Part shown: positions 1 to 12,779 of the stretch, one piece after another
Position numbering within the stretch: position 1 is the first letter of the stretch
How the letters are laid out: the number at the start of each line of letters is the position of its first letter
NCBI GenBank assembly: GCA_020726505.1
Contig: JAHLEZ010000009.1
Coordinates: 496,001-560,000, forward strand
Length of the DNA stretch: 64,000 nucleotides
Origin: Leptodontidium sp. MPI-SDFR-AT-0119
Lineage: Eukaryota; Ascomycota; Leotiomycetes; Helotiales; Leptodontidiaceae
Direction of reading: 5' to 3'
The notes under the pieces: model-generated
Told to the model about the DNA's origin: nothing
Seen by the model: only the letters and a program-made list of their open reading frames with translations
The model's database searches: none
Position numbers and translations under genes: made by a program

Positions 1-1997
1 GACTAGTAAGGTAAGAGAGTAAGTTCTAAAGTAAGACTAAAGCCAAATATAATACTACTAAGAAAGAATATAAGGGCATACTCTACATCTTAAAGAAACT
101 AAAGATTTAGCTTATTAAAGTATACTTTATTATAAAGACAAATACTAATACACTTATTATATAACTAAACAGGGCAGCCTATAATTATCTTAACGCTATA
201 TTAATTAGATGGCTTACTTAGATACGACTCTTCGACTTTAAGGTTCAACATGTCTAAGGAACGACGTATATAATAGTAAACTAGTTGTCCCAAAGACTTA
301 GGTACCCCGAAGATTCCCTAAAAGAAAGTAATACTAACGAAAACTAGATTCTCTCTAAGCTTAGAGCTTACGAGATTTGTCTTATTAACACTATAAGTAA
401 AGAAAAAACTAATAGTTCGAAATTAAACGACGTATTAACGAACCCGAAACTTCGAAAACGAAATAAAATCCTTTAAGATATGAAATCTATAGTTTAAAGA
501 CTTCGTAATAAGGGAGAATTTACTTCTTCTAGTAGTTCTAAGTCTTCTTCTAACGAAAGAGGCTTATCTATTATAATAAATAAGTACGGAGAATAGTACT
601 AAGAGATAGCTTAATACTTAACGACACTTAAGACTCCGAAGTTAATGAATCGAAAACAATTTTATGTATTTAAGCGTAAGGCACTAAATTACGACGTATA
701 TAATTGTAGGATCTAGAGGTTACTATCAAAAAAAGCTCTAGTTAAGCTCGTCATTAACATAATAAGAGAAAAAGAAGCGATACTTAAGAGCTGCCATAAT
801 AACTCTAGTTATAAAGGACGGGAAAACACGTACTACTAAATCTTCACTCGATACTTCTAAAAAGGCCTATATATAGACTACATAAACTATATTCGGACAT
901 ACCAAGATTACTAACTCTAATTATCTAAACGCTAAGAAGAGCCCCTCTACTTAATAACATCGAATGGCCTAATAGAGAAATAGGCGCTTAATATTGTGTT
1001 TATGCTAATAGAACGCGGAAAGAAGTATTTAGTAGTTACTAGGGACGACATAAGCGGTTAAGTTAAGGCAAGGGCCCTCGCTAGTAAAGAGGCTAAAGGA
1101 GTAGCTAACTTTATTTAATAAGATATTATTTGCTAGCACGGACTATTTTAGAGACTTATTATTAATAATAAAACTAAGAATATAAGAAAAGTTATAAACT
1201 TACTTAATAAAATAGAAGTCAACTGAATCTAAATCTTAATATATAATACTAGAGCGAACGGGATAATTAAGAAGAAATATAGCCCAATTAAGAATACGCT
1301 TTCTAAAATAGGCGGACGCTAGCTTGATAACCTTTTAGTAGTGTTATTTATAAACTGTACTATAGTATATCGCCTAACGGGGTATACTCCTTTTTACATA
1401 GTTTACGAGAGAGAAGCTATCTTACCTATTGAGATAATAAACCCGACCTAAAGATTATTGTTTACTAAAGAGATTAAAGACCGCTTTAAGCTCCTAAAGC
1501 TTTGCGCTCTCTAATTTCAAATGCGACAAGAATATATTAACGAAGCTATACTTATAAAGACCCGTCGTTATTAAGAAGATAAAAAAGTATTTAATCTAAA
1601 ACATAATATCCGTAAACGGCTATTTATTAAGGGAAACTTAGTCTTGCGTCAGGACTCTATTAAAGAGAGGGATATATCTACTAACCGTGCTCTCGATTTT
1701 AGATAGCTTAAACCTTACGAGATCTATAAAGCCTATATAAAGAAAGGGTACTACAAACTTAAAGAGCTAAGCTTAAATAACCCCTAACTTCGCCGGACTT
1801 TTACTAAGAATAAGCTTAAGCTTTTTCACAAGAGGCACGACTTTATCTATAATAACAGCGACGATAATAAACAGCTCGATAAAGAATTAAACGACAACCT
1901 CACGCCTAACTATAAACCTAATATTAATATACACGACCTTAGTAACCCCGAGTTCTTAGAGAACCCTGAGATCCCGATGATATAGCGTGTTCGGGAT
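1..1997 (+). pseudogene. Gypsy-A pol remnant: RNase H end and integrase
   Basis: This is the C-terminal part of a Ty3/Gypsy polyprotein, read through many TAA/TAG stops. Near 10-290 an RNase H end is recognisable: a TNxN stretch, then a LN(R)AAYNYLNA-like block followed by FDF(K)VQHV, which matches the Gypsy RNase H tail. From about 480 to 1,900 the integrase core and the GPY/F-like segment (..FYIVYEREAILPIE..) follow. The closest comparator is 12,211-14,170 of Gypsy-B in this window. The frame breaks at 1998-2002, where the small LTR element is inserted, and resumes at 3241. It cannot encode a working enzyme. Confidence 0.82.
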
Positions 1998-2002
1998 AAT
2001 AG

Positions 2003-2175
2003 TGTTAGTTTAATAGTCACGTTTTTAGTCACATGCTCGCTTAACGAGTATTTAAGGGGGGGCTCTGGTACAGAGCTCTCCTTTTCTTGAACACACATTT
2101 TGCCACACAGGATTTTACCCCTTAAATGTGTCGATTCTATATTAAAATCAATAGTACCACCCGAGTATAACGACA
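2003..2175 (+). repeat. 5' LTR of the small LTR element
   Basis: This 173-bp LTR has TG...CA ends and is preceded by target duplication AATAG. It holds the TATTTAAGG box and a short CTCTG/CAGAG hairpin typical of a compact LTR promoter and terminator. A reading frame on the minus strand here is a chance opening within the LTR, present in both copies because the LTRs are near-identical. Confidence 0.87.
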
Positions 2176-3067
2176 TTGATTAATTGCGAATTACTCAGTA
2201 ATTAATTAATAAGTTAATTGGCTAAACTCGAAGAGATATCCTCGAAGCTATACAGTATTCGCTTTCTACTACTTCGTACAATATACTAAGGGAGATATAT
2301 TTGGAATACTGTAGTATTCGCTCTCCGGTATTCCGATAATACCTTTAAGGCTTTTCGACCTCTTACGTGTAGTATTCGCTCTCCACGTAATATCAAATTA
2401 CTGTGTCTACTACACGACTTCTACACGCCTCAGAATTATTAACGTCGACCTCTTCACTGAGCTAGTCGAAGCTCTTTCCTTCGAAGCACCTATTCGAAGG
2501 ACCTCTTCTTTTTCGAATTACCCCTTTTTCTCCGCTATAACGACCCCCGCAGCGATGAGTTCAAAGCCGGCGAGATTCTTTCTCAAGTAGAAGGCAGGAC
2601 GATTACTTCTTTTCGAATACACCCCTTTTCCTTAGCCGTAGACGACCTCCTGTAGTAATACGCTAACTTCGACCTCTTTATTGAGCTAGCTTAATCCCCT
2701 CTTCTACACGCCTCAGAATCACTAGCTGTCGAGCTTCCTTTCGATACCTCCTTTTTCCGATTTTTCCCCCTTTCTTTAAAGCCACGTTGCTCGATTCGGA
2801 AATTAAGTCTTAGTAAGCTTCGTGCGCTTTGACGATAATTTCGCTTTAGTACCGAATTAACCTAAATAGCCGACAAGTTCTACCGCAAGGGGTCCTATAC
2901 CGGTTATATTAACTCTAGTACTAAGGCTTTCGAGAGTATAAATAAGAATAAGGAATAATTAGCTTCTTTGTATTTAGAGACTCGTCGTTGTTTGTTCGAT
3001 TGATTACTAGCTACTAAGTTAGCATTTAGTTCGAGGGAAACGTCTCTCGAAAAGGAAAAACTGCCAG

Positions 3068-3240
3068 TGTTAGTTTAATAGTCACGTTTTTAGTCACATG
3101 CTCGCTTAACGAGTATTTAAGGGGGGGCTCTAGTACAGAGCTCTCCTTTTCTTGAACACACATTTTGCCACATAGGATTTTACCCCTTAAATGTGTCGAT
3201 TCTACACCGGAATCAGTGGTACCACCCGAGTATAACGACA
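3068..3240 (+). repeat. 3' LTR of the small LTR element
   Basis: This is the second copy of the 173-bp LTR, about 95% identical to the first. It is followed by the second AATAG at 3241-3245. The differing bases (for example tacacc here against tatatt in the left copy) are transitions of the RIP kind, with the right copy closer to the unmutated state. Confidence 0.87.
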
Positions 3241-5720
3241 AATAGAATAGTAATTAAAGTTCCTAAGCTATCTCAATAATAGCGTAATAAGTATCAAGTA
3301 GTATTTAACTCGAAATAAACATACTTTAGTATTAGGGAATTAGTACGAGGACGTACTTCTGATATTTAAAGAGGGGGACAATATACTATCGCACATTAAA
3401 ATGATCACTAAGACGACTTTATATTACTAAAAACCACGATTTAGGACACCTTAGTACTACAATAAATACGAAGAAGAGCCTATATAGTCCTAAGTAAGTT
3501 AAAAAAAAATATTAGCCCCACGCTACAAGAACACTTATCTCTTAGAGCAAAACTTAATAAGAAATTAGCGCCCTTATAAACTACTTACTACATGCGAATA
3601 TATAATAGGTTTAGAACGAGATTACTATTATTAAGCTAACGATATTTTAGGCGGCAAAAAGTAACTTCGTTTAAATAAGCCAGTTGTTAGGCTTAATCCG
3701 TAGGACTAGATTCTAAAATAGTAAGTTAAACCTATAGCCTAGGTTAAAAATTCGAGTCTAACGTGTTAGACACCCCAAAAAATATAAACATAATATACTT
3801 AGGCGCTAACTCTCGGTAATTAATAAAATGAAAAAGAAACGACGAAGTAAGTCCATTGTTTTTAGGAACAAAGCCAATAACCTACAAAGCATGTTATCGA
3901 CTAACACCAAGAGTACTATCGACAAATTAGCCTTGAACCAGTAAGTAAATCACACGATTTATATAAAGTAAGTAAAAGTTTAAGAAATCTCCTAATAAAG
4001 AACTAATAATATACTCGGAATTAGAGCTGTGCTTTCTAAAACCTCAAATTAATAACCACAAGTTAAAAACCTCAAGGACTATCTATAATAGCCTCAGATT
4101 TAGGAATTCGCTAGTTAATACTCTCGTTAACAAGCTTAAGTAAGTCTTAAGGAAGTTCACGATTTATTTAAGAAGATCTCTTATCACAGGCGACAAATAT
4201 AACTAACGTTAACCCTACCTTATATACTAAAGGTTTAAGTATACTATCGACCGACGACCCCTAGCTAGTGAACCTTTCAGGGATCAAGTATTAGTCGACT
4301 ACCCCTAATTAGCTCTATTCAAAGTCTCTCGCCTACTAGGTCAGGACCCCTTCTACTTATACGTCGATACCTCCCAGCCCTCCCGTCGGAAAGTCTCAAA
4401 GAATAAGGACTTCTCTTGCCGTTCACTAATACTATTAAATAAGAAGTAGTATACTTTGTACTCAAAATGCTAGTAAGAGATTGCAAGTTATAAATAACTT
4501 TTAAGTACAATATAGTAGTTTTAAAACTACGATAAACCTGTAAATAGGAGTACCGCTATTCTAGGCTCGCATTAACATCGCTGAAGCAATGAAGACTTTA
4601 TACCCTCGACCTCTAGCTAAGTTCAGCAATAAGTACTAGTAATTAATTAAGGCTAAGGAAGTAACCCTAAGTATTCTTATAGATGTTTTGTTATCGCCTA
4701 CTATATTATTCCGAGAGGTATCGTTAAGTAAAACGAACAAGAACAAAGCCAACAACCTATAAAACAACTAGCTAAGAGTTAAGTCAGGCTTTAGTCTTAA
4801 GATTAATAATAAGTTCTTTAACTCTTATTAAAGAACTAAAGTAATTAAGAGACTTTAAATATAATTAAACTATTATTCTAAAAAGAACTTTAGTTAACGG
4901 GACCCTATAGTATACTATCTTATACTTAGCTACTACTAGCTTAATAATACTTAAGTTAACCAAACTCTTTTGCCCCCAGAAAGCTCAGCTACTTCAAAGA
5001 CCCTTATTAGCTTTAATAACAAGAGGTAACTTACTTATTAAGAAGAGAAGGGGCCATTTCTACTACACTAAAAACTAAGAACCTATTATAGTCTCTTAAC
5101 CCTACTCGACGTATTACGATCGTTAGCTTACTTATTCCTCCCGGTTTTTTGCTATAAACCTTCGAAGTGGCGAGTCTAGCCCTCACCCTAACTAACTAAC
5201 TAATTAATAAGAGACTGGCGGAATAATATTACTTATCCCTAATAATATGACTTACGTAAGTGTAATATAGACGCGTTTATGGAGGGACCTAAAAGCTACT
5301 TAGTGACCTATTATTAAGGGAAGATTAATACGGCGCGATAGGCACGTTCTTAGCCCAAGGGGTAAAGTTTAATACGAGTATCGAACAAAGTTGTTTATGA
5401 TTCTCATTGGGTTTACGAGCCTAAAGGAGATAAATGACATCGTTTCCTTAACTTATAAAGAGAATATAAGCACCGGCGCTACGAAGAGGTTAAATAGTTT
5501 AATACTTAGCTAAATAACGTTAAGGTAAAGTCCTAGAATTTACTTTAATTACTTCTTAAAACACAAGTTAAGGATTAAAGATCGTAGTAATACTTTAAAT
5601 CACCGTAGAAAAAGTATTAACATAATTTGTAAACAGCTAATTAAGTACAGGTAAAAAGATGGGAGTATAACTCACGAAGTTGAAACGCGTTAAGACCTTT
5701 ATAATATTAACCTTTAGTAT
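3241..5720 (+). other. Gypsy-A post-integrase module, left part
   Basis: This is Gypsy-A sequence downstream of integrase, collinear with 14,175-16,783 of Gypsy-B. It includes a polypurine-like run (aaagaggggga, near 3370) and then about 2.3 kb of unrecognised sequence up to the point where Gypsy-B inserted. No family motif was recognised. Because RIP turns CAA/CAG/TGG into stops in every frame, several frames look equally 'open' and the true coding frame, if any, cannot be fixed by eye. It continues at 17977. Confidence 0.6.
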
Positions 5721-6001
5721 TGTGGTGGGGACAGCCCCTAATTTCTTTTGTCACATGACTAGGCTAGTCCTTCGCATATATAAGGAGCTAATACTTGACT
5801 ATAGAACGTCAAGAACGTAATACTAGATATATTCTATTTATTAGAACCTTTTCCCTCCCCTCCTTTGCCGATTCGTATTTTCTAAATATATAATATCTTT
5901 AGATTTAATTGATCTATTATTTATAGAGCTTAGAATCTCCTCCGGTGGCTCGCTATATACTACCCTCTTGTTATATAGATTAGGGGTTCGTCCCTCTCAC
6001 A
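5721..6001 (+). repeat. Gypsy-B 5' LTR
   Basis: This 281-bp LTR starts TGTGGTGGGGACAGC and ends TCTCACA. A TATATAAGG box lies about 55 bp in. It matches the 3' LTR with mostly C/T and G/A differences. The left target duplication is GTAT. Confidence 0.92.
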
Positions 6002-6880
6002 TATTTTTAGTGACTGACGTAGGGAGTGAGTTACTACTAAAGGAGGAACTAAGTAAGTATAACAGTAAGGCCCCTATGTACTAACTTATACAAAGAGAGT
6101 TAAGAAAAACGACAATTGTCTAAACTAAGGGAGCTATTTAGTTAGTTATCTCTTAGCCCTCAAGGCAAAACGACGAATATAAAGAATGCGGACCTTTAAC
6201 TTAAGGAGAACGAAGACTACTAAGGAACTAAGGAAAGCTATAAAGTGGGAGTACTTATAATACTAAAAAATCTGTCTCCCTTAAGCTACTGTTCTAATTC
6301 TATCGTTCCGAGACACAGTGCCTGGCCACTTCGCACTAACTTCTATTCTTAGTAAAGGTTCTAGTGTTTTTAGACGTAACTAGTATTCTTTAAACGCTAA
6401 GAAAAGTCGAGACTCTACAACGGAACTGAAATTAATATATTAGAGGCTTAAGTAGAGTACTAGCGAGCCTATATTTCGGAGTGTTCGGCGAGACATAGAA
6501 CTTCTAGGCTAGTCTAAAGCCTAGGTAGCTTACGCCGAGTGTTAATCTCCTTACTTTGTTTTCTTATTATATTTACTTTTATTATTTTTGTAATTTCCGT
6601 GTACGAGCCTTAAACTTTAGGGCGTATTTGTTTTAGTTTAGTAGTTATTAGCGTTCACTAGGGGCTAACTAGGGAGCACGGCCCTAAACCTTTACTAAGA
6701 GTTATTAACATTTATCTCGCTTTAAAATAAGTAAGAGCCTATATACTTTCTATTTTAGGGGAGGGGGTTTCCTTTATATTTCTTTAGTAATTAATACACC
6801 GCATTCTTAGTTACTTTCTTGTATTCTAATCGACGACACTATTAACTTATTTTACTATAACCTTCCTACGACAACACACG
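6002..6880 (+). other. Gypsy-B 5' leader
   Basis: This is an untranslated stretch of about 880 bp between the 5' LTR and the gag start. The primer-binding site should lie at its left end (tatttttagtgactgacg), but RIP has altered it and the tRNA cannot be named. No gene is seen in it. Confidence 0.6.
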
Positions 6881-8640
6881 ATGTCAAACAACGGAAATAT
6901 CGACTACGGCTACGGCAACCCTAAGATGAGTGGGTTCGGTAATATTATAATGCCCTCTAGCTTTGTTTTAATAGGAGTAACTCCTTCGTTTAAACCTAGA
7001 ATCACTGTTAAGCTAAGCCTTAATACCTTTACACTCTCTAAGGACACTACTTCTCAAACCTCGGAGACTTCTTAAAAGAGGAATAAGGGAAAGAAAGAAA
7101 AGCAAGGGACTAGTGGCTTAGATTCTACTAATCTTATAGGGCTATATTAATACTCCGGCCTTACCTTTACTGTGGACGACTTAAAGAACCTGAAAATCTA
7201 TCTTAGTCAGCTTATACTTATCGCCGGAACCTTAAATACCCTTATCTTTAATAGAATCGATGTTAGTAACTACTTCCGGATTCTCGATCGATACTTTATA
7301 GCTTATATAGTCACTAATGATCAAGTTAAGAAAGAATAAGTGGCTGAGTACGCTACTTAAGCTTATATATAGATTATTCGGAAGCTTTCAGGCTTTAAAG
7401 AGGGTAGCTATACTAGCTTCAAGGATACTGTAATTCAAGAGTACTAGCGCGATAATACGGAACGCCGCTTATATACTAATAGTTACCTTGACCGACTTAA
7501 GTATGACTTTAAGACTCTTATAGGGGACGGCGAGCCTACTCCTAAATAATGCCGCGACTTCCTCTGAGTATTTAGAGAGGTTACTATTAACTATATTAAC
7601 CGTAGTAACCTCACTGACAAGTAAGCCTCTATAAGATTTATCTTCTCCTTTCCTTAAAATCTACGAACTAAAGTTATACAGGCTACTTTTAAGAGTAATA
7701 AAACCCTAAACATTAATAATATAAACCTATTCAGAAAGGTCTACTTTATTATAAAGGCCCACCTTAACTCCGAGAGGGAGTTAAGCGCTATTACTAAAGA
7801 GCAAGGCATCACCGACTAAGTATAAGGTAACACTAATAGTACTAACTTATTCGCTGAGCGCTTTATACCTTAGTTAATAACTTATATTATTCCGCCTCGT
7901 AGTAATAGACCAGCACCCCGGCATTAGCCTGACTTTGCTAATTATAGGGACAACTCCGCACGGGACGAGATTTCTAGAGTACTAAAGTAATAAGACGAGG
8001 AGTTATTTATACTTAATTTCCTTCTTACCTTAGAGAAAGTTACTAGGAACTTAAGTAGGGTTAACACAAGAGATTTAGACTTTATTACTAAAGGATTAAA
8101 ACACATAAGGATTCTCGGAGTAGTAGTTCAAAAAGCTTTTAATGCCAACTTCACCGCTAAGGTTAATATATTTATATTCTTTAAAGAGGCCTAAGAGTAA
8201 GCTGCCGTCGACTATAGTGTAGTAAATTCGAGTTCCTGAGGATACAACAAGCGTGCTAGGGATAATTATAGTTGCCGCTAGTGTATGAATTAACACTAAC
8301 TAGGTATAAGACCCCAGGAGTATTATAGCTATATAAACTAATGCTATGACTATAAGAAATAGATTAGTCTTAGTATTATCTATAAAGCCGACGATACTAA
8401 CTACATTTGCATCGGCCTATAGTAGGAGGGATAGAAGTCATACCCCGTCTAGTTTCCCTTGGATAAAAGGTCCAAAAGATATTACATCTTAACGTGAGTC
8501 TTAAACACCTCGTACGACCTTAACCTTAAGAGACAAGCCAAAGTAATTAAAGAACTCCTTAAAGTAAGAAAAGAAGCTACGCTTACTAGGGAAAAGAGAG
8601 ATAAGGGGGCATAATCTCCGACCGTTCTTATTATAAGTTG
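6881..8640 (+). pseudogene. Gypsy-B gag remnant
   Basis: This is the gag polyprotein of the element, which forms the cytoplasmic virus-like particle. The start ATG at 6881 begins the first long open stretch (64 codons) after the leader. Read through the stops, the frame continues as a helical capsid-like region (segments such as YFRILDRYFIAY and LRTKVIQATFKSN). Near 8,310-8,400 is a tyrosine-rich segment (EYYSYINQCYDYKK) that looks like a zinc knuckle whose TGT/TGC cysteines became TAT/TAC by RIP. The product is inactive. The gag-pol boundary cannot be placed, because the frame stays readable towards about 9,000. Confidence 0.72.
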
Positions 8641-9889
8641 TATTGAGCTCATCGAAGAACTTACAGGGGACCTTAACTCGGATATTATTAATTAATAAGA
8701 CTATACTAAATACTAATTAGTACAAATCCAAAATTTGCTAGCGTATAACACTAATAGTACTAATTCTAAAGCTATAGTAGCTCCGGTCGAGACTAGGCAG
8801 CGAAAGGGAGTACTTAGACAAGAGCCGTATAAGACTTCGGATAAGCTCTAAGAGAAGATTAAGTCTCAATTTACTTATAGTAAACTAAAGGTACCCCGCG
8901 ATATTAAAGAACTAGTCAAGTTCGTTAATACTATAGACGTTAATAACCCAGCTAAGACTAGAATAACACCGCAATAGATTCTAGCCCGTAATAAGTCTAA
9001 AGTCTCTGACTTAAGTACAAAAACGACATTTATTACGGCACTGAAAACATCTTCTAAAACATCACTTACTAGTAGTACAATAAGAAAGAGAGCTTTAAAG
9101 TCTAAAGCACTAGTAATACTATCGGCTATCCCTAGACTTATATCTTATATAACGTCATCCCGAAGTCCTCGCGTGTAAGAGGCGTTAACTCGGAATAATT
9201 ATAGGCTTAATAATATCTTAAATAAATTACTTGCATAAAAGGAGCTTCCTGGAAACCTCACGCTAAGAGAAATCATAGTCCTTATAGACCCGCCTAGAGT
9301 ATCTTATTTCTCTACTAAAACAATTAACTAACGTATATAAAAGGAATTAATCGCTAATATTAGTACCTTAGAATTCGAAAAACTAAAGTTAATAACTAAG
9401 GAAGATATTATTGTGTGTCAAAAACTACTTTACGACACTTTATATACTCTTCCGAACCTTTATACTATTAATGTTTCTATAACTGCGAATTATAGACGGC
9501 GACTTAAGGAAATTAAACGGGAAGGCCTTAAGCTAAAGTATAAGTATTAGGAAGAGCGCATTATAACTCATAACTTTATCCTAAGAAATCTACTAGCAGC
9601 AAAGTTTAAAACATAACAAAGACGTTAGCGACTTCAATTGTTCGTATAATAAGAAGCTCTTATTAACAACTCAGTACTATGGCTTATAATTAGCGCTATC
9701 CCGGTCTTTAGTTCGATCCTTATAGTATTACTTAGAACTATAATACTACTTAGTAAGTGTATTTTTAAGAACCTTCCGACGAAACGTACTCGCGCTTAAG
9801 AACTATTATATACTAAAGTAGCCTTACTAAGGACAATAGTTAACATAAGAAACTCATACTTCTCGCTAGTATTAAAGGTTATTGTCACT

Positions 9890-10350
9890 ATACCTAGCCG
9901 AACTAAGGTCACTGATATTAAAGTTACCCTTGACATAGGAGCTAAAGTTAATTATATGACACTTAAAGTAACTACTCTCTTAGAGCTCCTTATTACTAGA
10001 AGTCAGACTATGGCCCTAAAAACAATCACCGGAGTCAAGTCCCGATTTATTAGTTTTGTTAATAATATTACGGTTATTATAAGCAACTGCGTTATTAATA
10101 ATAGATTTTATATTATAGACGCCCCTAGTATAAAGGTCATTTTAGGCTTTCTATTTTTCCGTAAAGTTAAAGTATCGTTCCGCTATCTTAGAGACTATAA
10201 TAAAGGTATTGTGCTAGCTCAGTTTTGGGATCAGCGATTAAGAGACATTATTATAGTCAAAACTAACGATATTATAAAGGATACTAAGGACGCTAAAGCT
10301 CTTCGGGAAGAAAACAAGATAAGTATAATCTTTTCAAAATAAACGGACTC
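9890..10350 (+). pseudogene. Gypsy-B retroviral-type aspartic protease
   Basis: This is the protease domain that processes Gag-Pol. A 128-codon open stretch begins at 9956. Just upstream the frame reads VTLDIGAKVNYM, matching the D-T-G-A catalytic motif with threonine changed to isoleucine (ACA to ATA, a RIP-type change). Downstream, ITGVKSRF and FYIIDAPSIKVILGF match the flap and the I-L-G strand of retropepsins. It lies between gag and RT, as expected. The altered catalytic triplet argues against activity. Confidence 0.8.
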
Positions 10351-11099
10351 TAAAGATAATTATAAAGAAGAAGACTTCTCGGGAAAAGAGTAACTAACTA
10401 CATATTAAGCGCTACTGTCAGTGCCTTGGAATACTCGATCAACCCCTTATAATATAACCCTTAACTACTAAAGCTTAAGGGCAAGCTTTATAAAAGGGGG
10501 GGCGAAGCGGTGCTAAGTAATAATAATAAAGGCGATACTATTCTTATCAAGTACTTAAAAAGAGAGTTTTACGTCCTAGAATTAGTACTTAATGATTTTT
10601 AGTAAGAGGCAATTTTAGACACATTCTTAGAGGAGAAGTTAACTACGGAATTATTCTTTCTTAGAGCTTTTAGAGTTAGTTCTTTGACTAAAGCCACGCC
10701 TACCTTTAAATAGACGAAGAACTATAACGATCTCCCGATTAAGAACCCCTTTTAGAGCACTTAGAATACTACTGCTTAGATTAACACTATATACAAATCG
10801 AAAGCTAAGAAAGTCTAGTTAGTTAACGAAGCCGACCTTATAGGCGACCCCCTAAGAGGGAGAGACGATTAATATAAGAGATTAAAAGACAAAGGGACTA
10901 AATAAGAATAGTTGGGGAGATATTAAGATTTATTACTACTACGCTTTACTAGTATACCCCGCAACTCTCGACTTACGCTAGAGAGACTAACTAAACTCGA
11001 TGTCGGAAAGCTGTTATAACTTAAAGAGAGAGTTCTCTTCGACGAAATAATAACTAATAGAGAAGAAGCTATAGCGTTCGACTAGCCCGAATGTGGTAA

Positions 11100-12480
11100 A
11101 TTCCACGAAGATATCTCTCCCTTAGTCGTCATTAAGACTATTAAGTATAAAACTTAGTAAGCCCTTAACTTTCCGTTGCCACGAGCTTTAGTCCCGGAAG
11201 TCACGAAGATAATACAAGAGCGTCTTAATAAGAGTGTTCTTAAGCTTTCTAAAGGCCCGTACCGAAATACTTAGTTTCTAATAAAAAAGAAAGAACCTAA
11301 AAAATACAGACTCATTAACTTAGCTATTATACTAAATGCCGTCACTCGAAGGGATACTAATCTTCTACCTTTAGTAGATGAGTTCTCCGAAGAATTCGCC
11401 GGTTACTACGTCGCTAGCCTCATTAACTTATACTCCGGCTATAATTAATAAACTCTCCACAAGTCTAGCCGAGACATAATTGCCTTTTATATTCTAAACG
11501 TAAGTCTAGTTAAAAATATAACTCTTCCTTAAGGTACTACAAACTCTATTACTTAGTTTATTAGAACGATCACTCGTATATTAAAGCTACTGATTCTTAG
11601 CGTGTTTATACTATTCTTAGATAATATAAGAGTTAAAGGATTATACACGGACTATAACTAAGAAGAAGCTCGTCCCGGAATCTAAAGATTTATCTTAGAG
11701 TACATTTAAAACCTTAATAAGACGCTAGAACACTTAGAGAAAGTAAGTACTACTATCGGACTAAAGTCTTAGTTTTATTTAGATAGTATAGATATTATAG
11801 GATACGCCTATAACTCTAAGGGAAGAGAACCTTTAGCAAGACACTTAATTAAGATCAAGAACTAGAATTCACTAAGTAACTTAACAGAAGTTAAGGCATT
11901 TTTAGGCCTTATTATTTACTTCTGAATTTAGATTAAAAACTTCCGACTAATCGCTAAGCCATTATACACACTATTTAAAAAAGGAGTTAAATTCTTCTAA
12001 GACTTAGAAATTCACGACAAAGTAATATAAACTCTTAAAGATATATTATACTCGTTTCTAGTTCTATATCGAATTGATTATAGTAAAGGTACTAGAGAGA
12101 TAGTTGTTAGTGTCAATTCTAGTAGCACAAGTTAGGGCGGTTTCCTTGACTAAAGAGACCCTTTAATAAATAAGATACGACTTACGAGATACGAAAGTAG
12201 TTTTTAAAACAAGACTAAAGCTAAGTATAATGTTACTAAGCGAGAGTATAAAGGCATACTTTATATTTTAAAGAAGCTCAAAATCTAGCTTATTAACGTG
12301 CACTTTGTTATTAAAACAGACGCTAATACCCTAATTACTTAACTAAATAGAGCCGCTTACGATTATCTTAGCGCCTTACTTACTAAATGGCTTACTTAGA
12401 TACGCCTGTTTGATTTCGAAGTTTAGTATGTCAAAGGCTCAACACACGTCGTTGCCGATTAGCTCTCTAGGAGGCTAAGG
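11100..12480 (+). pseudogene. Gypsy-B reverse transcriptase and RNase H
   Basis: This is the Ty3/Gypsy RT followed by RNase H. Visible segments in order are: YRLINLAIILNAVT near 11,300; LPLVDEF; then the catalytic motif at 11,614-11,625 reading FLDN in place of FLDD (GAC to AAT); EVKAFLGLIIYF of the thumb/connection near 11,890; and the RNase H tail with TDANTL and QLSRR near 12,310-12,470. All interruptions are TAA/TAG, with an occasional TGA. Loss of the second catalytic aspartate alone would abolish polymerase activity. Confidence 0.87.
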
Positions 12481-12779
12481 TATATTAACGACACATTAAA
12501 AGAGAGTGATATAGACGAGGATTAGATACTTTCCGAGTTAAGAGCTTATAAGATCTACCTTATAAAAGCATCTAACGCTAAAGAACTTACTAATTTAGAA
12601 TCTAAAGAAGTAATAATAGACCCTAAACTACGCGAACGAAACGATATCTTATTAAATATAAAAGTAAAAGTATAACACTTAAGAGATAAAGGGGAACTCA
12701 GCTCCTCTAATAGTTCAAGCTCTATCGAAGGAGAACTACCTATCTTGGCTAATAAATACGGCGAAGGGTACTAGCAAAT

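Larger units (their letters stand above)
2003..3240 (+). mobile_element. Small non-autonomous LTR element (TRIM-like)
   Basis: Two 173-bp direct repeats, 2003-2175 and 3068-3240, both begin TGTTAG and end CGACA. They enclose 892 bp without a recognisable gag or pol. The flanks carry a perfect 5-bp target duplication AATAG (1998-2002 and 3241-3245). Without the insert, the Gypsy-A sequence reads straight through and matches the uninterrupted copy near 14,170-14,180. The LTRs differ at about nine positions, all transitions, and still contain many CpA/TpG sites, so they were mutated less than the host element. A TATTTAAGG promoter-like segment followed by a CTCTG-GTA-CAGAG hairpin suggests plus-strand orientation. 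The purine-rich AAAAGGAAAAA just before the 3' LTR could be the polypurine tract. Confidence 0.87.

Noticed and set aside
1910..2176. 88-codon and 71-codon minus-strand frames near 2.0 and 3.1 kb that share a sequence
   Set aside because: They look like a duplicated gene, but the shared part is exactly the 173-bp LTR of the small element; no independent evidence of coding.
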